Shown here: positions 17,482 through 26,403 of the stretch, piece after piece
Layout: every line of letters starts with the position of its first letter
Position numbering within the stretch: position 1 is the stretch's first letter
The notes under the pieces: model-generated
What the model saw: the letters and a program-made list of their open reading frames with translations, nothing else
Told to the model about the DNA's origin: nothing
Database searches by the model: none
Program-made: the position numbers and the translations under genes
Source of the DNA: Formosa sediminum
Lineage (GTDB): Bacteria; Bacteroidota; Bacteroidia; Flavobacteriales; Flavobacteriaceae
Length of the DNA stretch: 64,000 nucleotides
Reading direction: 5' to 3'
Assembly (NCBI RefSeq): GCF_007197735.1
Contig: NZ_CP041637.1
Coordinates: 3,195,001 to 3,259,000 of the forward strand

Positions 17482-18552
17482 ATGAAAAATACAGCTTTAA
17501 CGACAACTCACGAAGCACTTGGTGCTAAAATGGTTCCTTTTGCAGGTTATAATATGCCTGTCCAATATGATGGTGTAAATATAGAACACGAAACAGTTAG
17601 AACAGCTGTTGGTGTTTTTGATGTTAGCCATATGGGAGAATTCTTAATAGAAGGTCCTAACGCATTAACTTTAATACAAAAAGTAAGTAGTAACGATGCT
17701 ACAAAATTAACTATTGGAAAAGCACAATACAGTTATTTACCTAATGATAATGGCGGTGTGGTAGACGATTTACTTATTTACAAAATTAAAGAGGAAACCT
17801 ATTTATTAGTTGTTAACGCGAGTAATATTGAAAAGGATTGGAATTGGATCTCGTCTAAAAACGATGTGGGTGCAGAAATGCGCAATTTAAGTGATTCATA
17901 TTCTCTTTTAGCCATTCAAGGACCAAAAGCTGTTGAAGCTATGCAACCACTTACTAGTCATGATTTAGCCGGAATTAAATTTTATAATTTTGAAATTGGC
18001 GATTTTGCGGGCATAGAGCATGTAATAATTTCTGCAACAGGTTATACAGGAAGTGGCGGATTTGAAATTTATTGTAAAAACGAGGAAGTAAAGCAGATTT
18101 GGGATAAAGTTATTGAAGCTGGTGCAAAGCCAATCGGGTTAGCAGCTCGTGATACTTTACGTTTAGAAATGGGCTACTGTTTATACGGCAATGATATTGA
18201 TGATGCGACGTCCCCTATTGAAGCAGGATTAGGTTGGGTTACAAAATTCACAAAAACTTTTACTAACTCAGAAGCTTTACTTTCAGAAAAAACTGAAGGT
18301 GTTAAAAATAAATTAGTTGCTTTTACCTTAGACGAACGTGGTATTCCACGACATGGTTATGATATCGTAGATTCCGATGGAAATAAAATTGGAGTAGTAA
18401 CCTCTGGAACTATGTCACCTTCTTTAGGCATAGGGATTGGTTTAGGTTATGTTCCTAAAGAGTTTTCTAATATAGATGGAAAAATACATATTCAAATTCG
18501 TAAAAAAGCAATTCCAGCTACAGTGGTAAAACTACCATTTTATAAAGGATAA
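17482..18552 (+). CDS. gcvT: Glycine cleavage system T protein (aminomethyltransferase)
   Basis: The 356-residue protein transfers the aminomethyl carbon of glycine from lipoyl-H-protein to tetrahydrofolate. It starts [27 protein letters not shown] and has [10 protein letters not shown] near residue 50, both typical. The folate-binding residues lie in [14 protein letters not shown], and [22 protein letters not shown] contains the region around the catalytic Asp. The other glycine cleavage genes are not nearby, which is usual in flavobacteria. It heads a loose plus-strand run with the epimerase, pterin dehydratase and yebC genes. Confidence 0.96.
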   Translation: MKNTALTTTHEALGAKMVPFAGYNMPVQYDGVNIEHETVRTAVGVFDVSHMGEFLIEGPNALTLIQKVSSNDATKLTIGKAQYSYLPNDNGGVVDDLLIYKIKEETYLLVVNASNIEKDWNWISSKNDVGAEMRNLSDSYSLLAIQGPKAVEAMQPLTSHDLAGIKFYNFEIGDFAGIEHVIISATGYTGSGGFEIYCKNEEVKQIWDKVIEAGAKPIGLAARDTLRLEMGYCLYGNDIDDATSPIEAGLGWVTKFTKTFTNSEALLSEKTEGVKNKLVAFTLDERGIPRHGYDIVDSDGNKIGVVTSGTMSPSLGIGIGLGYVPKEFSNIDGKIHIQIRKKAIPATVVKLPFYKG

Positions 18553-18585
18553 ATAAATTACAATACTTCTAAGAAGTAGAATATA

Positions 18586-19416
18586 ATGAAGGAGCACAGA
18601 AGTAAACATAGAGTTTTAATTTTAGGAGCAAGTGGCTTTATAGGTCATGCTATTTATAAAGAGCTTTGCTCCTATTTTAACACCTATGGAACCTTCAATA
18701 CAGCAAGACGTGAATTTGAAAATAATCATCATTTTTTTCAATATAATGTTGAAGAAGATGATGTATTCGAAATTCTCACAGCTATTCGTCCTACAATTAT
18801 AATTTCTGCTTTACGTGGCGATTTCTCTGCACAAGTCATTGCTCACAGTCACTTATCAGAATATATTTTAACAACTAATGCTAAATTATTTTTTATTTCT
18901 TCAGCTAATGTGTTCGATGCATACAGTCAATTTCCAAGTTATGAATTAGATAAAACACTTAGCCATAGTGTATACGGACATTTTAAAATAAAAATTGAAA
19001 ATATGCTCATGCGACTGCCTAAACAGCAAGTTGTTATTTTAAGATTACCTATGGTTTTTGGTACTCAATCGCCAAGAATAAAAGAAATAAAGCAACATTT
19101 ACATGAAAAAACACCTATAGAAGTATTTCCAAATCTAATTATAAATGTCACCACAGATTCCAAAATTACCCAACAAATACATTATTTAATTAACAGAAAT
19201 AAATACGGCATCTATCACTTAGGAAGTACAGACTTAGTACACCATAATGAATTTATAGCAGAAATTGTATCTTCAATAGGACTTTACAACCCTATTTTTA
19301 AGCAAGTTTACACTACAAATAATGATAGATATTTAGCTGTTTTACCTAAGGAAAACCTATTACCCAAACACTTACATGTTTTGAGTAAACAAATCTTAAC
19401 AGAATTGGAAGTGTAA
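18586..19416 (+). CDS. NAD(P)-dependent epimerase/reductase-like protein (extended SDR)
   Basis: The 276-residue protein has a Rossmann start (RVLILGASGFIGHAIYKEL), a central FFISSANVFD strand and a YGHFK tetrad (Tyr-x-x-x-Lys) near residue 130. This is the layout of extended short-chain dehydrogenases of the RmlD/sugar-nucleotide type. Such enzymes reduce or epimerise NDP-sugars, but this one is short and its neighbours are not sugar genes, so the substrate is unknown. It lies 33 bases downstream of gcvT and 51 bases upstream of the pterin dehydratase gene. Confidence 0.7.
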   Translation: MKEHRSKHRVLILGASGFIGHAIYKELCSYFNTYGTFNTARREFENNHHFFQYNVEEDDVFEILTAIRPTIIISALRGDFSAQVIAHSHLSEYILTTNAKLFFISSANVFDAYSQFPSYELDKTLSHSVYGHFKIKIENMLMRLPKQQVVILRLPMVFGTQSPRIKEIKQHLHEKTPIEVFPNLIINVTTDSKITQQIHYLINRNKYGIYHLGSTDLVHHNEFIAEIVSSIGLYNPIFKQVYTTNNDRYLAVLPKENLLPKHLHVLSKQILTELEV

Positions 19417-19467
19417 TTGATTTAGAGTTTAAAATTCATTATTTTTAGTAGTCTAAAAAAACATATT

Positions 19468-19761
19468 ATGAATAAATTATCCGAGCAAGACATAGAAAAA
19501 CAATTGTTACAATTTCCTGAATGGGAGTATTATGAAGATGCTTTACATGCAGAATTTGAATTTGAAAATTTTAAAGATTGCTTTAGTGCAATGAGCAGAA
19601 TAGCATTTGAGTGTGAAGCATTAAACCACCATCCAGAATGGACTAATGTTTATAATATTCTAACAATAACTTTAACCACACATAGCGAAAATGGAGTTAC
19701 AGCTAAAGACTTTAAATTAGCCAAAGCTATTGAAGAAATCGTAGAACCAGAAGAAGATTAA
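19468..19761 (+). CDS. phhB: 4a-hydroxytetrahydrobiopterin dehydratase
   Basis: The 97-residue protein is a pterin-4a-carbinolamine dehydratase. The conserved catalytic segment ALNHHPEWTNVYN (His54, His55 and Trp58) and the downstream pattern LTTHSENGVTAKDFKLAKAIE are intact. It recycles the 4a-carbinolamine formed by aromatic amino acid hydroxylases. No hydroxylase is visible in this window, so it may also serve molybdopterin or unknown pterin chemistry. It sits between the epimerase-like gene and yebC. Confidence 0.93.
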   Translation: MNKLSEQDIEKQLLQFPEWEYYEDALHAEFEFENFKDCFSAMSRIAFECEALNHHPEWTNVYNILTITLTTHSENGVTAKDFKLAKAIEEIVEPEED

Positions 19762-19788
19762 ACTTAACACGGTTGGCATATTTTTTTT

Positions 19789-19796
19789 TAAATTTG
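19789..19796 (+). promoter_or_regulatory. Putative promoter -7 element for the yebC-like gene
   Basis: TAAATTTG matches TAnnTTTG 37 bases before the ATG. A TTGG 13 bases upstream is too close for a good -33 element. Confidence 0.3.
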
Positions 19797-19833
19797 TAGC
19801 CAACTTTATACAAAAATTAAATATACATAAGAA

Positions 19834-20553
19834 ATGGGAAGAGCTTTTGAATTTCGTAAAGCACGCAAAATGAAACGTTGGTCTGCCATGAGTAAAGCAT
19901 TTACTCGAATTGGTAAGGATATAGTAATGGCAGTAAAAGAAGGTGGCCCCGACCCAGATAGTAATGCACGATTAAGAGCTGTAATTCAGAATGCAAAGTC
20001 TGTTAACATGCCTAAAGATAATGTAGAACGTGCTATAAAACGTGCTAGCGACAAAAGTTTAGGAGATTTCAAAGAAGTTATTTTTGAAGGTTACGCCCCA
20101 CATGGTATTGCCATTTTAGTTGAAACAGCTACAGATAATAATACACGTACCGTAGCCAATATACGTAGCTATTTTAATAAATGTGATGGTAGTTTAGGAA
20201 CGTCAGGTTCTGTAGTCTTTATGTTTGACCATACTTGTAATTTTAGAATTAATGCAGAAGGATTAGATCCTGAAGAATTAGAATTAGAATTAATTGATTT
20301 TGGTGCTGAAGAAGTTTTTGCAGACGAAGACGGTATTTTAATTTACGCCCCTTTTGAAAGTTTTGGAGCTATACAATCTGAATTAGAGTCTAGAGAGATT
20401 GAAATTTTATCTTCAGGTTTTGAACGTATACCTCAAGTAACTAAAGAACTTACTGCTGAAGAAGCTGCTGATGTAGAAAAACTTTTAGAAAAGATTGAAG
20501 AAGACGACGATGTACAAAACGTATATCATACCATGAAAGAATCTGAAGAGTAA
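19834..20553 (+). CDS. yebC: YebC/PmpR family regulatory protein
   Basis: The 239-residue protein begins MGRAFEFRKARKMKRWSAMSKAFTRIGKDI and has DPDSNARLRAVIQNAKSVNMPKDNV near residue 46, followed by IFEGYAPHGIAILVE. All are core motifs of YebC. The family was named as DNA-binding regulators, and some members are now linked to translation of proline stretches, so the role is best kept open. The acidic C-terminus is normal. A strong terminator follows. Confidence 0.95.
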   Translation: MGRAFEFRKARKMKRWSAMSKAFTRIGKDIVMAVKEGGPDPDSNARLRAVIQNAKSVNMPKDNVERAIKRASDKSLGDFKEVIFEGYAPHGIAILVETATDNNTRTVANIRSYFNKCDGSLGTSGSVVFMFDHTCNFRINAEGLDPEELELELIDFGAEEVFADEDGILIYAPFESFGAIQSELESREIEILSSGFERIPQVTKELTAEEAADVEKLLEKIEEDDDVQNVYHTMKESEE

Positions 20554-20574
20554 ACAGTTGTATATCAAGTATTA

Positions 20575-20603
20575 AAAGAGGACTTTAGCTCCTCTTTTTT
20601 TTT
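20575..20603 (+). terminator. Intrinsic terminator after yebC
   Basis: AAAGAGGA and TCCTCTTT pair around CTTTAGC and are followed by a long T-run. Confidence 0.9.
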
Positions 20604-20676
20604 GATTTTAATCTTTATTATTTATAATAATAGCGAATAAAGAATTTAAACCTATAAATAAGTGAGATTGGTTTTG

Positions 20677-20684
20677 TAAATTTG
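20677..20684 (+). promoter_or_regulatory. Putative promoter -7 element for the DUF3050 gene
   Basis: TAAATTTG matches TAnnTTTG 35 bases before the ATG at 20720. Confidence 0.35.
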
Positions 20685-20719
20685 ACCACTTAAATTATTC
20701 ATTTATCTACAATAATCAT

Positions 20720-21499
20720 ATGCCTTACATTAAGCGTATAGAAGCAGAATTATCTGTATTACAGCACGAACTTCGTCATCATAAACTATATAATGTTCTT
20801 AAAACTACAGAAGATGTAAAACTCTTTACAGAAAACCATGTATATACGACTTGGGATTCCATGTCTTTATTAAAAACCTTAGAATTACAATTTACAACAT
20901 ATAAATTGCCATGGGTACCAAATAAAAACCCTGAAATTTTTAAATTTATAAATCAAATAGTAGCTAGCGAAGAAAGTGATGTAAATGAATTAGGAGAAGT
21001 AAAAAGTCATTTTGAGATGTATGTAGACTGCATGGATGAGATTGGTGCTAATACAACATTAATAACAACCTTTATAGAGCTTATAGAAAATAATATAGAT
21101 GTAAACAAAGCAGCCAATTTAGTTTACATTCCTGAATTTATTAAAGATTTTATAGCTTTTACATTTGATATTATTAAAACAGAAAAACCACATTTAATGG
21201 CTTCTGTATTTATTTTTGGTAGAGAAGATATTATTTCTGAAAAAGTTTTAAATGTTGTAAAAAATCTAGAAACAGATAAAACACCTTGTACTAAACTTGC
21301 GTATTTATTAAATAGATATTTGTTCTTAATTAAAGAAGATCAGCGTGCTTTATCTTACAAAATGCTAACTGAATTATGTGGTGAAGATCAAGAAAAGTGG
21401 GATGAAGTTCTAAGTGTAGCTAAAGAAGCTTTAAAACATAGAAAAATTTTATGGGATAATATTTATGATATTATTCTTGAAAACAAAGAAAATCAGTAA
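20720..21499 (+). CDS. DUF3050 domain protein (heme-oxygenase-like fold)
   Basis: The 259-residue, all-helical soluble protein has HPLY-like and HVYTTWDSMSLLKTLE motifs. The conserved His near residue 39 and the segment SHFEMYVDCMDEIGA are typical of DUF3050, which belongs to the heme-oxygenase / TenA-like structural group. The His and Glu residues of such folds can bind a di-metal site, but the reaction here is unknown. The gene has its own promoter-like box and lies 58 bases upstream of the SMR transporter gene. Confidence 0.8.
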   Translation: MPYIKRIEAELSVLQHELRHHKLYNVLKTTEDVKLFTENHVYTTWDSMSLLKTLELQFTTYKLPWVPNKNPEIFKFINQIVASEESDVNELGEVKSHFEMYVDCMDEIGANTTLITTFIELIENNIDVNKAANLVYIPEFIKDFIAFTFDIIKTEKPHLMASVFIFGREDIISEKVLNVVKNLETDKTPCTKLAYLLNRYLFLIKEDQRALSYKMLTELCGEDQEKWDEVLSVAKEALKHRKILWDNIYDIILENKENQ

Positions 21500-21557
21500 C
21501 TCGGTTTTACTATTGATTTTGCTAACCTATTAATTATTTCCTAAAACCCTTTAAATA

Positions 21558-21887
21558 ATGAATTGGATTACACTTGTGATTGCAGGTTTATTTGAAGTTG
21601 GTTTTGCCGCCTGTTTGGCAAAAGCAAAATATGCTGAAGGTAGTATTGCCACCTATTGGTATATTGGTTTTTTACTATGTTTAATGTGTAGTATGTTATT
21701 ATTAATAAAAGCAACAGAAACTCTACCCATAGGCACTGCATATGCTGTTTGGACTGGGATAGGTGCTGTTGGAACTGTTTTAGTTGGTATTTTTATCTTT
21801 AAAGAACCAGCAGATTTTTGGCGTATATTTTTTATAGCTACATTAATCATTTCAATTATAGGATTAAAATTTGTATCCCATCATTAA
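21558..21887 (+). CDS. Small multidrug resistance family transporter (SugE/Gdx-like)
   Basis: The 109-residue protein has four hydrophobic segments and the essential membrane glutamate Glu13 in AGLFEVGFAACLAKA. The motif GTAYAVWTGIGAVGTVLVGI in the third helix is characteristic of the SMR family. The N-terminal WITLVIAGLFEV favours the SugE (guanidinium exporter) branch over the EmrE multidrug branch, but this is a judgement from general similarity. It works as a dual-topology dimer driven by protons. Its last four bases overlap the convergent acyltransferase gene. Confidence 0.88.
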   Translation: MNWITLVIAGLFEVGFAACLAKAKYAEGSIATYWYIGFLLCLMCSMLLLIKATETLPIGTAYAVWTGIGAVGTVLVGIFIFKEPADFWRIFFIATLIISIIGLKFVSHH

Positions 21888-22438
21888 TCATTATTAAAAC
21901 TATATTCTGGAACTTTACCAACAACATCTTTAAAAAAAGCATGCATAAATTTGAAATCTGCTTCCATATTGTCTGTTGGATAAAATGGCTCTGATATTTT
22001 ATTTTGTTTTTTACCAAAATCAAAAGTTACCATAACTATAGGTACATTAGCTTCTTTTGCAATGTAATAAAATCCGGTTTTCCAAACATCAACCTTTTTA
22101 CGCGTGCCTTCTGGAGCTAAACTTAATCTTAATTCCTCATGAGTATCAAACAACTTCGCAATAGTTTGTACTTTGTTCTGTCCTGGAGTACGGTCTAAAG
22201 ACACTCCTCCAACTTGCCTAAGATACCATCCTAAAACACCTTTAAAAAGCTCTTTTTTACCAATAAAATTTATAGGTGTATTTTTAATTTTTCTGAGTAA
22301 TAACCCAATATAAAAGTCGTGCCAACTAGTATGTGGCACAGCGATTATCATATATTTTTTTAAATCGGCAGGAAAATCTCCTATAATTTTCCATTTCAAT
22401 AATTTAAAATAAATAAACGAATACAGAGATTTCATCAT
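21884..22438 (-). CDS. PlsC-type lysophospholipid acyltransferase family protein
   Basis: The 184-residue protein has the acyltransferase motif HTSWHD (His36 and Asp41) and the later APEGTRKK phosphate-binding motif near residue 110, plus a hydrophobic patch in the first 15 residues. The family transfers acyl chains to lysophosphatidate or related acceptors at the inner membrane. It is shorter than typical PlsC and belongs to the small acyltransferases common in Bacteroidota. It is the last gene of the minus-strand run kdsB-HAD-kdnB, which suggests a role in envelope lipids or lipid A, though this is only context. Confidence 0.85.
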   Translation of the reverse strand: MMKSLYSFIYFKLLKWKIIGDFPADLKKYMIIAVPHTSWHDFYIGLLLRKIKNTPINFIGKKELFKGVLGWYLRQVGGVSLDRTPGQNKVQTIAKLFDTHEELRLSLAPEGTRKKVDVWKTGFYYIAKEANVPIVMVTFDFGKKQNKISEPFYPTDNMEADFKFMHAFFKDVVGKVPEYSFNND

Positions 22439-22461
22439 AACTTTACGTGCGCTTTATACAA

Positions 22462-23544
22462 TTACATAATTTCATAAATAGAACGCAACTTTTCTCTTGT
22501 TATGGTTTTATTCCAATTTTTACCTAAAGCATTTTCCCATAATGGCACCATGCTTAAGGCTACATCAATCATAATATTAAATTCTTTATCACTTAAATCC
22601 TTGCATAATCCTTGAGGTAAGTCAATATTAAATTTTGATTTCATTGCTTTAAATTCCTTGACGCCTTCTGGATAAAATTCTTCTAGACGATCAAAAACAA
22701 TACAGTTACCAATCCCATGTTTTGTTCCTAATAAATAAGATAACCCATAACTCATGGCATGAGCAATTCCTACTTGAGAATAGGCTATACTCATTCCACC
22801 ATGCCAAGATGCCATCATTAATTTATCTTGAGCCGCTTGTGTGTTTAAATGATCTCCTAAAAAAACCTCTCGGCACAATTCAAGAGCCTTTTCACCATAA
22901 CTCTGACTAAAGGCATTTAAATATGTACCATTTAAAGATTCTATACAATGAATATAACAATCCATACCCGTAAAAAACCATTGCGGTGTGGGTACATTAT
23001 CTATTAACTCTGGATCTAATACAACCTGATCAAAAGGGGTATAATCTGAATTTATTCCTAATTTTTTTTCTGGTCCTGTGAGTACCGCTGTTCTAGATAC
23101 TTCTGCTCCAGTTCCAGATATTGTTGGAATACCAACATGATATATAGCCGGATTTTTAACTAAATCCCACCCCTGATAATCCTGAGCTTCTCCTTCATTA
23201 GTTAGCATAATAGACACTGCTTTAGACAAATCTAAAAGCGTACCACCGCCAATACCAATAATACCAGAAGGCCTATCTTTAAATTTTAATATAATATATT
23301 CTACTAAAGCATCTACTTGACATGTTTTAGGCTCTTCTTTTGCTGAAATAAATATAACTTCATCTTCGTAAGCCAAAGGTATTCTAGATGTTATTTTATC
23401 ATTGCCTTGAAACACTTCGTCTACTAAAAATATAAATGGTGCATTTACATTTAAACGTTTTAAAAGTAATATTTCTTCTAATTGATTAAAACTACCTCGT
23501 CCAAATACAACTTTAGACACCATCGGAAAATTCTTGAAATTCAT
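22462..23544 (-). CDS. kdnB: 3-deoxy-alpha-D-manno-octulosonate 8-oxidase (iron-containing alcohol dehydrogenase)
   Basis: The 360-residue protein is an iron-dependent alcohol dehydrogenase and closely follows my recollection of Shewanella KdnB from end to end. Shared blocks include MNFKNFPMVSKVVFGRGSF, YQGWDLVKNPAIYHVGIPT, ISGTGAEVSRTAVLTGP, WFFTGMDCYIHCIESLNGT and MASWHGGMSIAYSQVG. The metal ligands are the Asp and His of DCYIHC and the His residues of GIAHAMSYG and TKHGIGNC. KdnB oxidises C8 of Kdo, and the aminotransferase KdnA then makes 8-amino-Kdo (Kdo8N) for lipopolysaccharide. kdnA is not in this window. The gene lies 32 bases downstream of the HAD gene and two genes from kdsB, which supports the call. 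Confidence 0.9.
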   Translation of the reverse strand: MNFKNFPMVSKVVFGRGSFNQLEEILLLKRLNVNAPFIFLVDEVFQGNDKITSRIPLAYEDEVIFISAKEEPKTCQVDALVEYIILKFKDRPSGIIGIGGGTLLDLSKAVSIMLTNEGEAQDYQGWDLVKNPAIYHVGIPTISGTGAEVSRTAVLTGPEKKLGINSDYTPFDQVVLDPELIDNVPTPQWFFTGMDCYIHCIESLNGTYLNAFSQSYGEKALELCREVFLGDHLNTQAAQDKLMMASWHGGMSIAYSQVGIAHAMSYGLSYLLGTKHGIGNCIVFDRLEEFYPEGVKEFKAMKSKFNIDLPQGLCKDLSDKEFNIMIDVALSMVPLWENALGKNWNKTITREKLRSIYEIM

Positions 23545-23576
23545 TTTAATTTGGATAATAACGTTGTGTTCTATAC

Positions 23577-24281
23577 TTATTTAAAAAACGGTAACAAATC
23601 TGTTATGTTTTGTACTGTTCTGTAAGATTTGCCTTTAATATCTTGATCTGATACTTGCTCGTGTACCCAAGTGGTATGAAAAGGAATATGTATGGCTTGC
23701 GCATTTATGTGAATTAATGGTAAAATATCAGACTTTAAAGAGTTTCCTACCATTAAAAATTCTTCTGGGCTCACTTTTAAATGATTTAATAAATTAGAAT
23801 AGTTTTCTTCTTTTTTATCACTTACCACTTCTATATGATGAAAATAATCTAACAATCCAGATTGTTTTAATTTACGTTCCTGATCTAATAAATCGCCTTT
23901 AGTTATCACAATTAAACGGTGCGTTTTAGAGAGTGTTTCAAGAACAGTTTCTACACCTTCTATTAACTCTACAGGCTTATTAATCATATCCTTTCCTATA
24001 TCTAATATGGCTTTAATTGTACTATTAGATACTGTGTTATTAGATAGTTCTAGAGCCATCTCTACCATAGATAATACAAAGCCTTTTATACCATAACCAT
24101 AAATAGGCAGATTTTGTAGTTCCATTTTAAATAACTCTTGATCAATTTTATTTATCGTTTCAAATTGAGAGAGTAATTTACCAAACTCTACTTCTGCTTC
24201 TCTAAAATAGGTTTCGTTAACCCAAAGGGTATCATCGGCATCAAAGCCAATAACTTTAATTTTACTATAGTCTATTTCCAT
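23577..24281 (-). CDS. HAD family hydrolase
   Basis: The 234-residue protein has the haloacid dehalogenase motif GFDADDTLW with the nucleophile Asp14 and acid Asp16, motif II VITKGD near residue 120 and motif [11 protein letters not shown] near residue 176. A helical cap lies between motifs I and II. It is probably a phosphatase acting on a small phosphorylated compound. Its first 10 bases overlap the end of kdsB and it precedes kdnB, so it might act on an octulosonate or envelope precursor. It does not look like the usual small KdsC, so that idea is inference from position only. Confidence 0.85.
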   Translation of the reverse strand: MEIDYSKIKVIGFDADDTLWVNETYFREAEVEFGKLLSQFETINKIDQELFKMELQNLPIYGYGIKGFVLSMVEMALELSNNTVSNSTIKAILDIGKDMINKPVELIEGVETVLETLSKTHRLIVITKGDLLDQERKLKQSGLLDYFHHIEVVSDKKEENYSNLLNHLKVSPEEFLMVGNSLKSDILPLIHINAQAIHIPFHTTWVHEQVSDQDIKGKSYRTVQNITDLLPFFK

Positions 24282-25000
24282 ATTTTTTTAGCACGTTCTA
24301 GATCTTCTGGAGTATCTATTTCTACACCTTGCACATCTGTTTCAACCATTTTAATACGTTTACCATACTCTAAATAACGAATGCATTCTATTTTTTCAGA
24401 AGCTTCTAATGGCTTCATTGGTAAGGTGTAAAAGTCTAAAATGGCATCTTTCCTAAAAGCATAAACTCCTTTGTGTTTAAAATATTTTACAGCTACAGAT
24501 TTATCTCGGGGATAAGGAATTGGACTGCGTGAAAAATACAATGCAAAATTGAAGTTGTCTACAATAACTTTAACTGTATTGGGATTATTAATTTCATCCT
24601 GATCTGTAATATGCACCATTAAAGATGCTAAATCAATTTGCTTTTCGGGATCATTTTTAAAAGCTTCTATTAATTTACTCAACGATTCTACATCTGTAAA
24701 AGGCTCATCTCCTTGAACATTTACTACAATATCCACATCTAAATCAGCTACTGCTTCTGCAATTCTATCACTTCCACATTCATGCTCTTTAATGCTCATC
24801 ATTGCTTTACCTCCATTATTTACAATTTCATTATAAATAATTTCACTATCGGTAACTACAATAACATCGTCAAACAATTGTGTAGCAACAGTGGCTTCAT
24901 ATGTACGTAAAATCACTGTTTTACCACCTAAATCTTGCATTAATTTACCCGGAAATCGAGACGCACTATAACGTGCTGGAATCATTGAAATTATTTTCAT
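24272..25000 (-). CDS. kdsB: 3-deoxy-manno-octulosonate cytidylyltransferase
   Basis: The 242-residue enzyme activates Kdo (or Kdo8N) as CMP-Kdo for lipopolysaccharide core synthesis. It has the nucleotidyltransferase start [16 protein letters not shown], the [11 protein letters not shown] motif near residue 77 and VNVQGDEPF near residue 96. Together these are diagnostic of KdsB. It opens the minus-strand operon kdsB-HAD-kdnB-acyltransferase. In Kdo8N-producing bacteria the KdsB paralogue prefers the amino sugar, and the neighbouring kdnB raises this possibility here. Confidence 0.95.
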   Translation of the reverse strand: MKIISMIPARYSASRFPGKLMQDLGGKTVILRTYEATVATQLFDDVIVVTDSEIIYNEIVNNGGKAMMSIKEHECGSDRIAEAVADLDVDIVVNVQGDEPFTDVESLSKLIEAFKNDPEKQIDLASLMVHITDQDEINNPNTVKVIVDNFNFALYFSRSPIPYPRDKSVAVKYFKHKGVYAFRKDAILDFYTLPMKPLEASEKIECIRYLEYGKRIKMVETDVQGVEIDTPEDLERAKKIWK

Positions 25001-25180
25001 AAAAAAAAGCTAAATCTTGTTCAAAAATAGGACTTTTAAAACAGATTTATGCTATACGTTCTTACTAATCTTTTTTATACTTTAAAATATTTTAAAACTT
25101 ATCTTTTTTTATATTTTTAAAAGTTTCTCGTAACTATTTCATTTTTTTGTATCTTGAATTATTAACTTTAAACAAGAAAC

Positions 25181-25825
25181 ATGTCTGGTATTTTAGATTT
25201 ATTAAACAGTGATTTAGGAAAAAGTGTTGTAAGTGGTCTTGCAGGACAAACGGGTCAGGATTCTAGCAAAACTAGCGACCTACTTACAATGGCATTACCT
25301 GTACTTACACAAGCAATGACAAGGAATGCTCAAGCATCACCAGAGGGTGCAGATAGCTTATTAAATGCGCTTAGTGGTAAACACGATGGTAGTATTTTAG
25401 ACAATTTAGAAGGATTTTTTAATGGTGGTGTAGATGAAAGTGAAGTTGCTGATGGTGGTAATATTTTAAATCACGTTTTAGGAGACAAACAACAAAACGT
25501 AGAGTTAGCTTTAAGTCAGAAATCAGGAATAGATGCAAGTACTGTTTCTCAAATATTGAAAATGGCTACTCCTTTATTAATGGGATATTTAGCTAAACAA
25601 AAAAATGAAAATAATGTATCTAATTCTAGCGATCTAGGTAGTATGCTTGGCGGGCTCGTACAAGGAAATTCTGCGCAAGGTGAACAAAGTTTTATAGAAT
25701 CTATGTTAGATGCAGATGGCGATGGAAGTATTGTTGATGATGTTGCTGGAATGTTTTTAGACTCAAACAGCAGTAAAAATAATGGTGGCGGAATTGCAGG
25801 TATGTTAGGTGATTTAATGAAATAA
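25181..25825 (+). CDS. DUF937 domain protein
   Basis: The 214-residue soluble protein has two similar halves rich in Gly, Asp, Ser and Leu (LLNSDLGKSVVSGLAGQTG near the start; SQKSGIDASTVSQILKMATPLLMGYLAKQ in the middle). It contains low-complexity runs such as DADGDGSIVDDVAGMF. This is the pattern of DUF937, a family of unknown function. DxDxDG is calcium-binding-like (dockerin/EF-hand style) and may bind a metal. It is a single gene with a strong terminator. Confidence 0.85.
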   Translation: MSGILDLLNSDLGKSVVSGLAGQTGQDSSKTSDLLTMALPVLTQAMTRNAQASPEGADSLLNALSGKHDGSILDNLEGFFNGGVDESEVADGGNILNHVLGDKQQNVELALSQKSGIDASTVSQILKMATPLLMGYLAKQKNENNVSNSSDLGSMLGGLVQGNSAQGEQSFIESMLDADGDGSIVDDVAGMFLDSNSSKNNGGGIAGMLGDLMK

Positions 25826-25844
25826 CTATAATGCATATAAAATT

Positions 25845-25878
25845 AAAAAAGCCAAGCCTATAAGCTTGGCTTTTTTTT
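25845..25878 (+). terminator. Intrinsic terminator after the DUF937 gene
   Basis: GCCAAGC and GCTTGGC pair around a short loop with an A-run before and eight T after. Confidence 0.92.
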
Positions 25879-25937
25879 CTAAATATCTTTTTAAAGCCAA
25901 CAAAATAATGTATATTAAATATATACATCTATTTATT

Positions 25938-26378
25938 ATGAAAAATATATTTTACATCTTACTTATTACAATATGTTGTATTGGCTGTAATACTAGTAAA
26001 AAAAACATACAAAAGGCGACCAATAGCGAAACGCTTAATTTAACAAAAAACGATACTGTAAGGATAGAGAATGATAGTTTAGAATATGAAATTATAATCA
26101 TTGAACCTGGCTTTAACAGTTGGTTAAAAAGTACTGCTAAACCTGAAGGTTATTATACGCAACAGTATTTAGAGACTAAAAACTATATGCTGGTAACGGA
26201 GTGGAATAATAGAGTTTCTAATCCACAACGATTTGATCCAAACTTATACGAATTACGCATAGATTACAGACCAAATATAGATTATGGCTACGAAGTAAAT
26301 TATAAAATGTACAATTACTTTATTTATTTCCAGTTAAAATACAAACAAAGATTGTCTAGTTCTATTCCTAGAATTTAA
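25938..26378 (+). CDS. DUF6146 family lipoprotein
   Basis: The start is taken at ATG 25938, which gives 146 residues with a lipoprotein signal (KNIFYILLITICCIGC, then NTSKK). Earlier starts would overlap the terminator of the DUF937 gene. The mature part has EYEIIIIEPGFNSWL and TEWNNRVSNPQRF followed by a Tyr-rich end (IDYGYEVNYKMYNYFIYFQLKYKQ). This matches DUF6146, an uncharacterised Bacteroidota lipoprotein family. It precedes the DUF6787 gene by 25 bases. Confidence 0.8.
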   Translation: MKNIFYILLITICCIGCNTSKKNIQKATNSETLNLTKNDTVRIENDSLEYEIIIIEPGFNSWLKSTAKPEGYYTQQYLETKNYMLVTEWNNRVSNPQRFDPNLYELRIDYRPNIDYGYEVNYKMYNYFIYFQLKYKQRLSSSIPRI

Positions 26379-26380
26379 TT

Positions 26381-26388
26381 TATATTTG
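26381..26388 (+). promoter_or_regulatory. Putative promoter -7 element for the DUF6787 gene
   Basis: TATATTTG matches TAnnTTTG. An ATTG lies 26 bases upstream, a little farther than the optimum. The start codon is 16 bases downstream. Confidence 0.35.
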
Positions 26389-26403
26389 CAGTTGTAAATA
26401 TTT

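Noticed and set aside
24272-24281. Frameshift between kdsB and the HAD gene
   Set aside because: The 10-base overlap is a normal operon overlap; both proteins have complete motifs and separate families.
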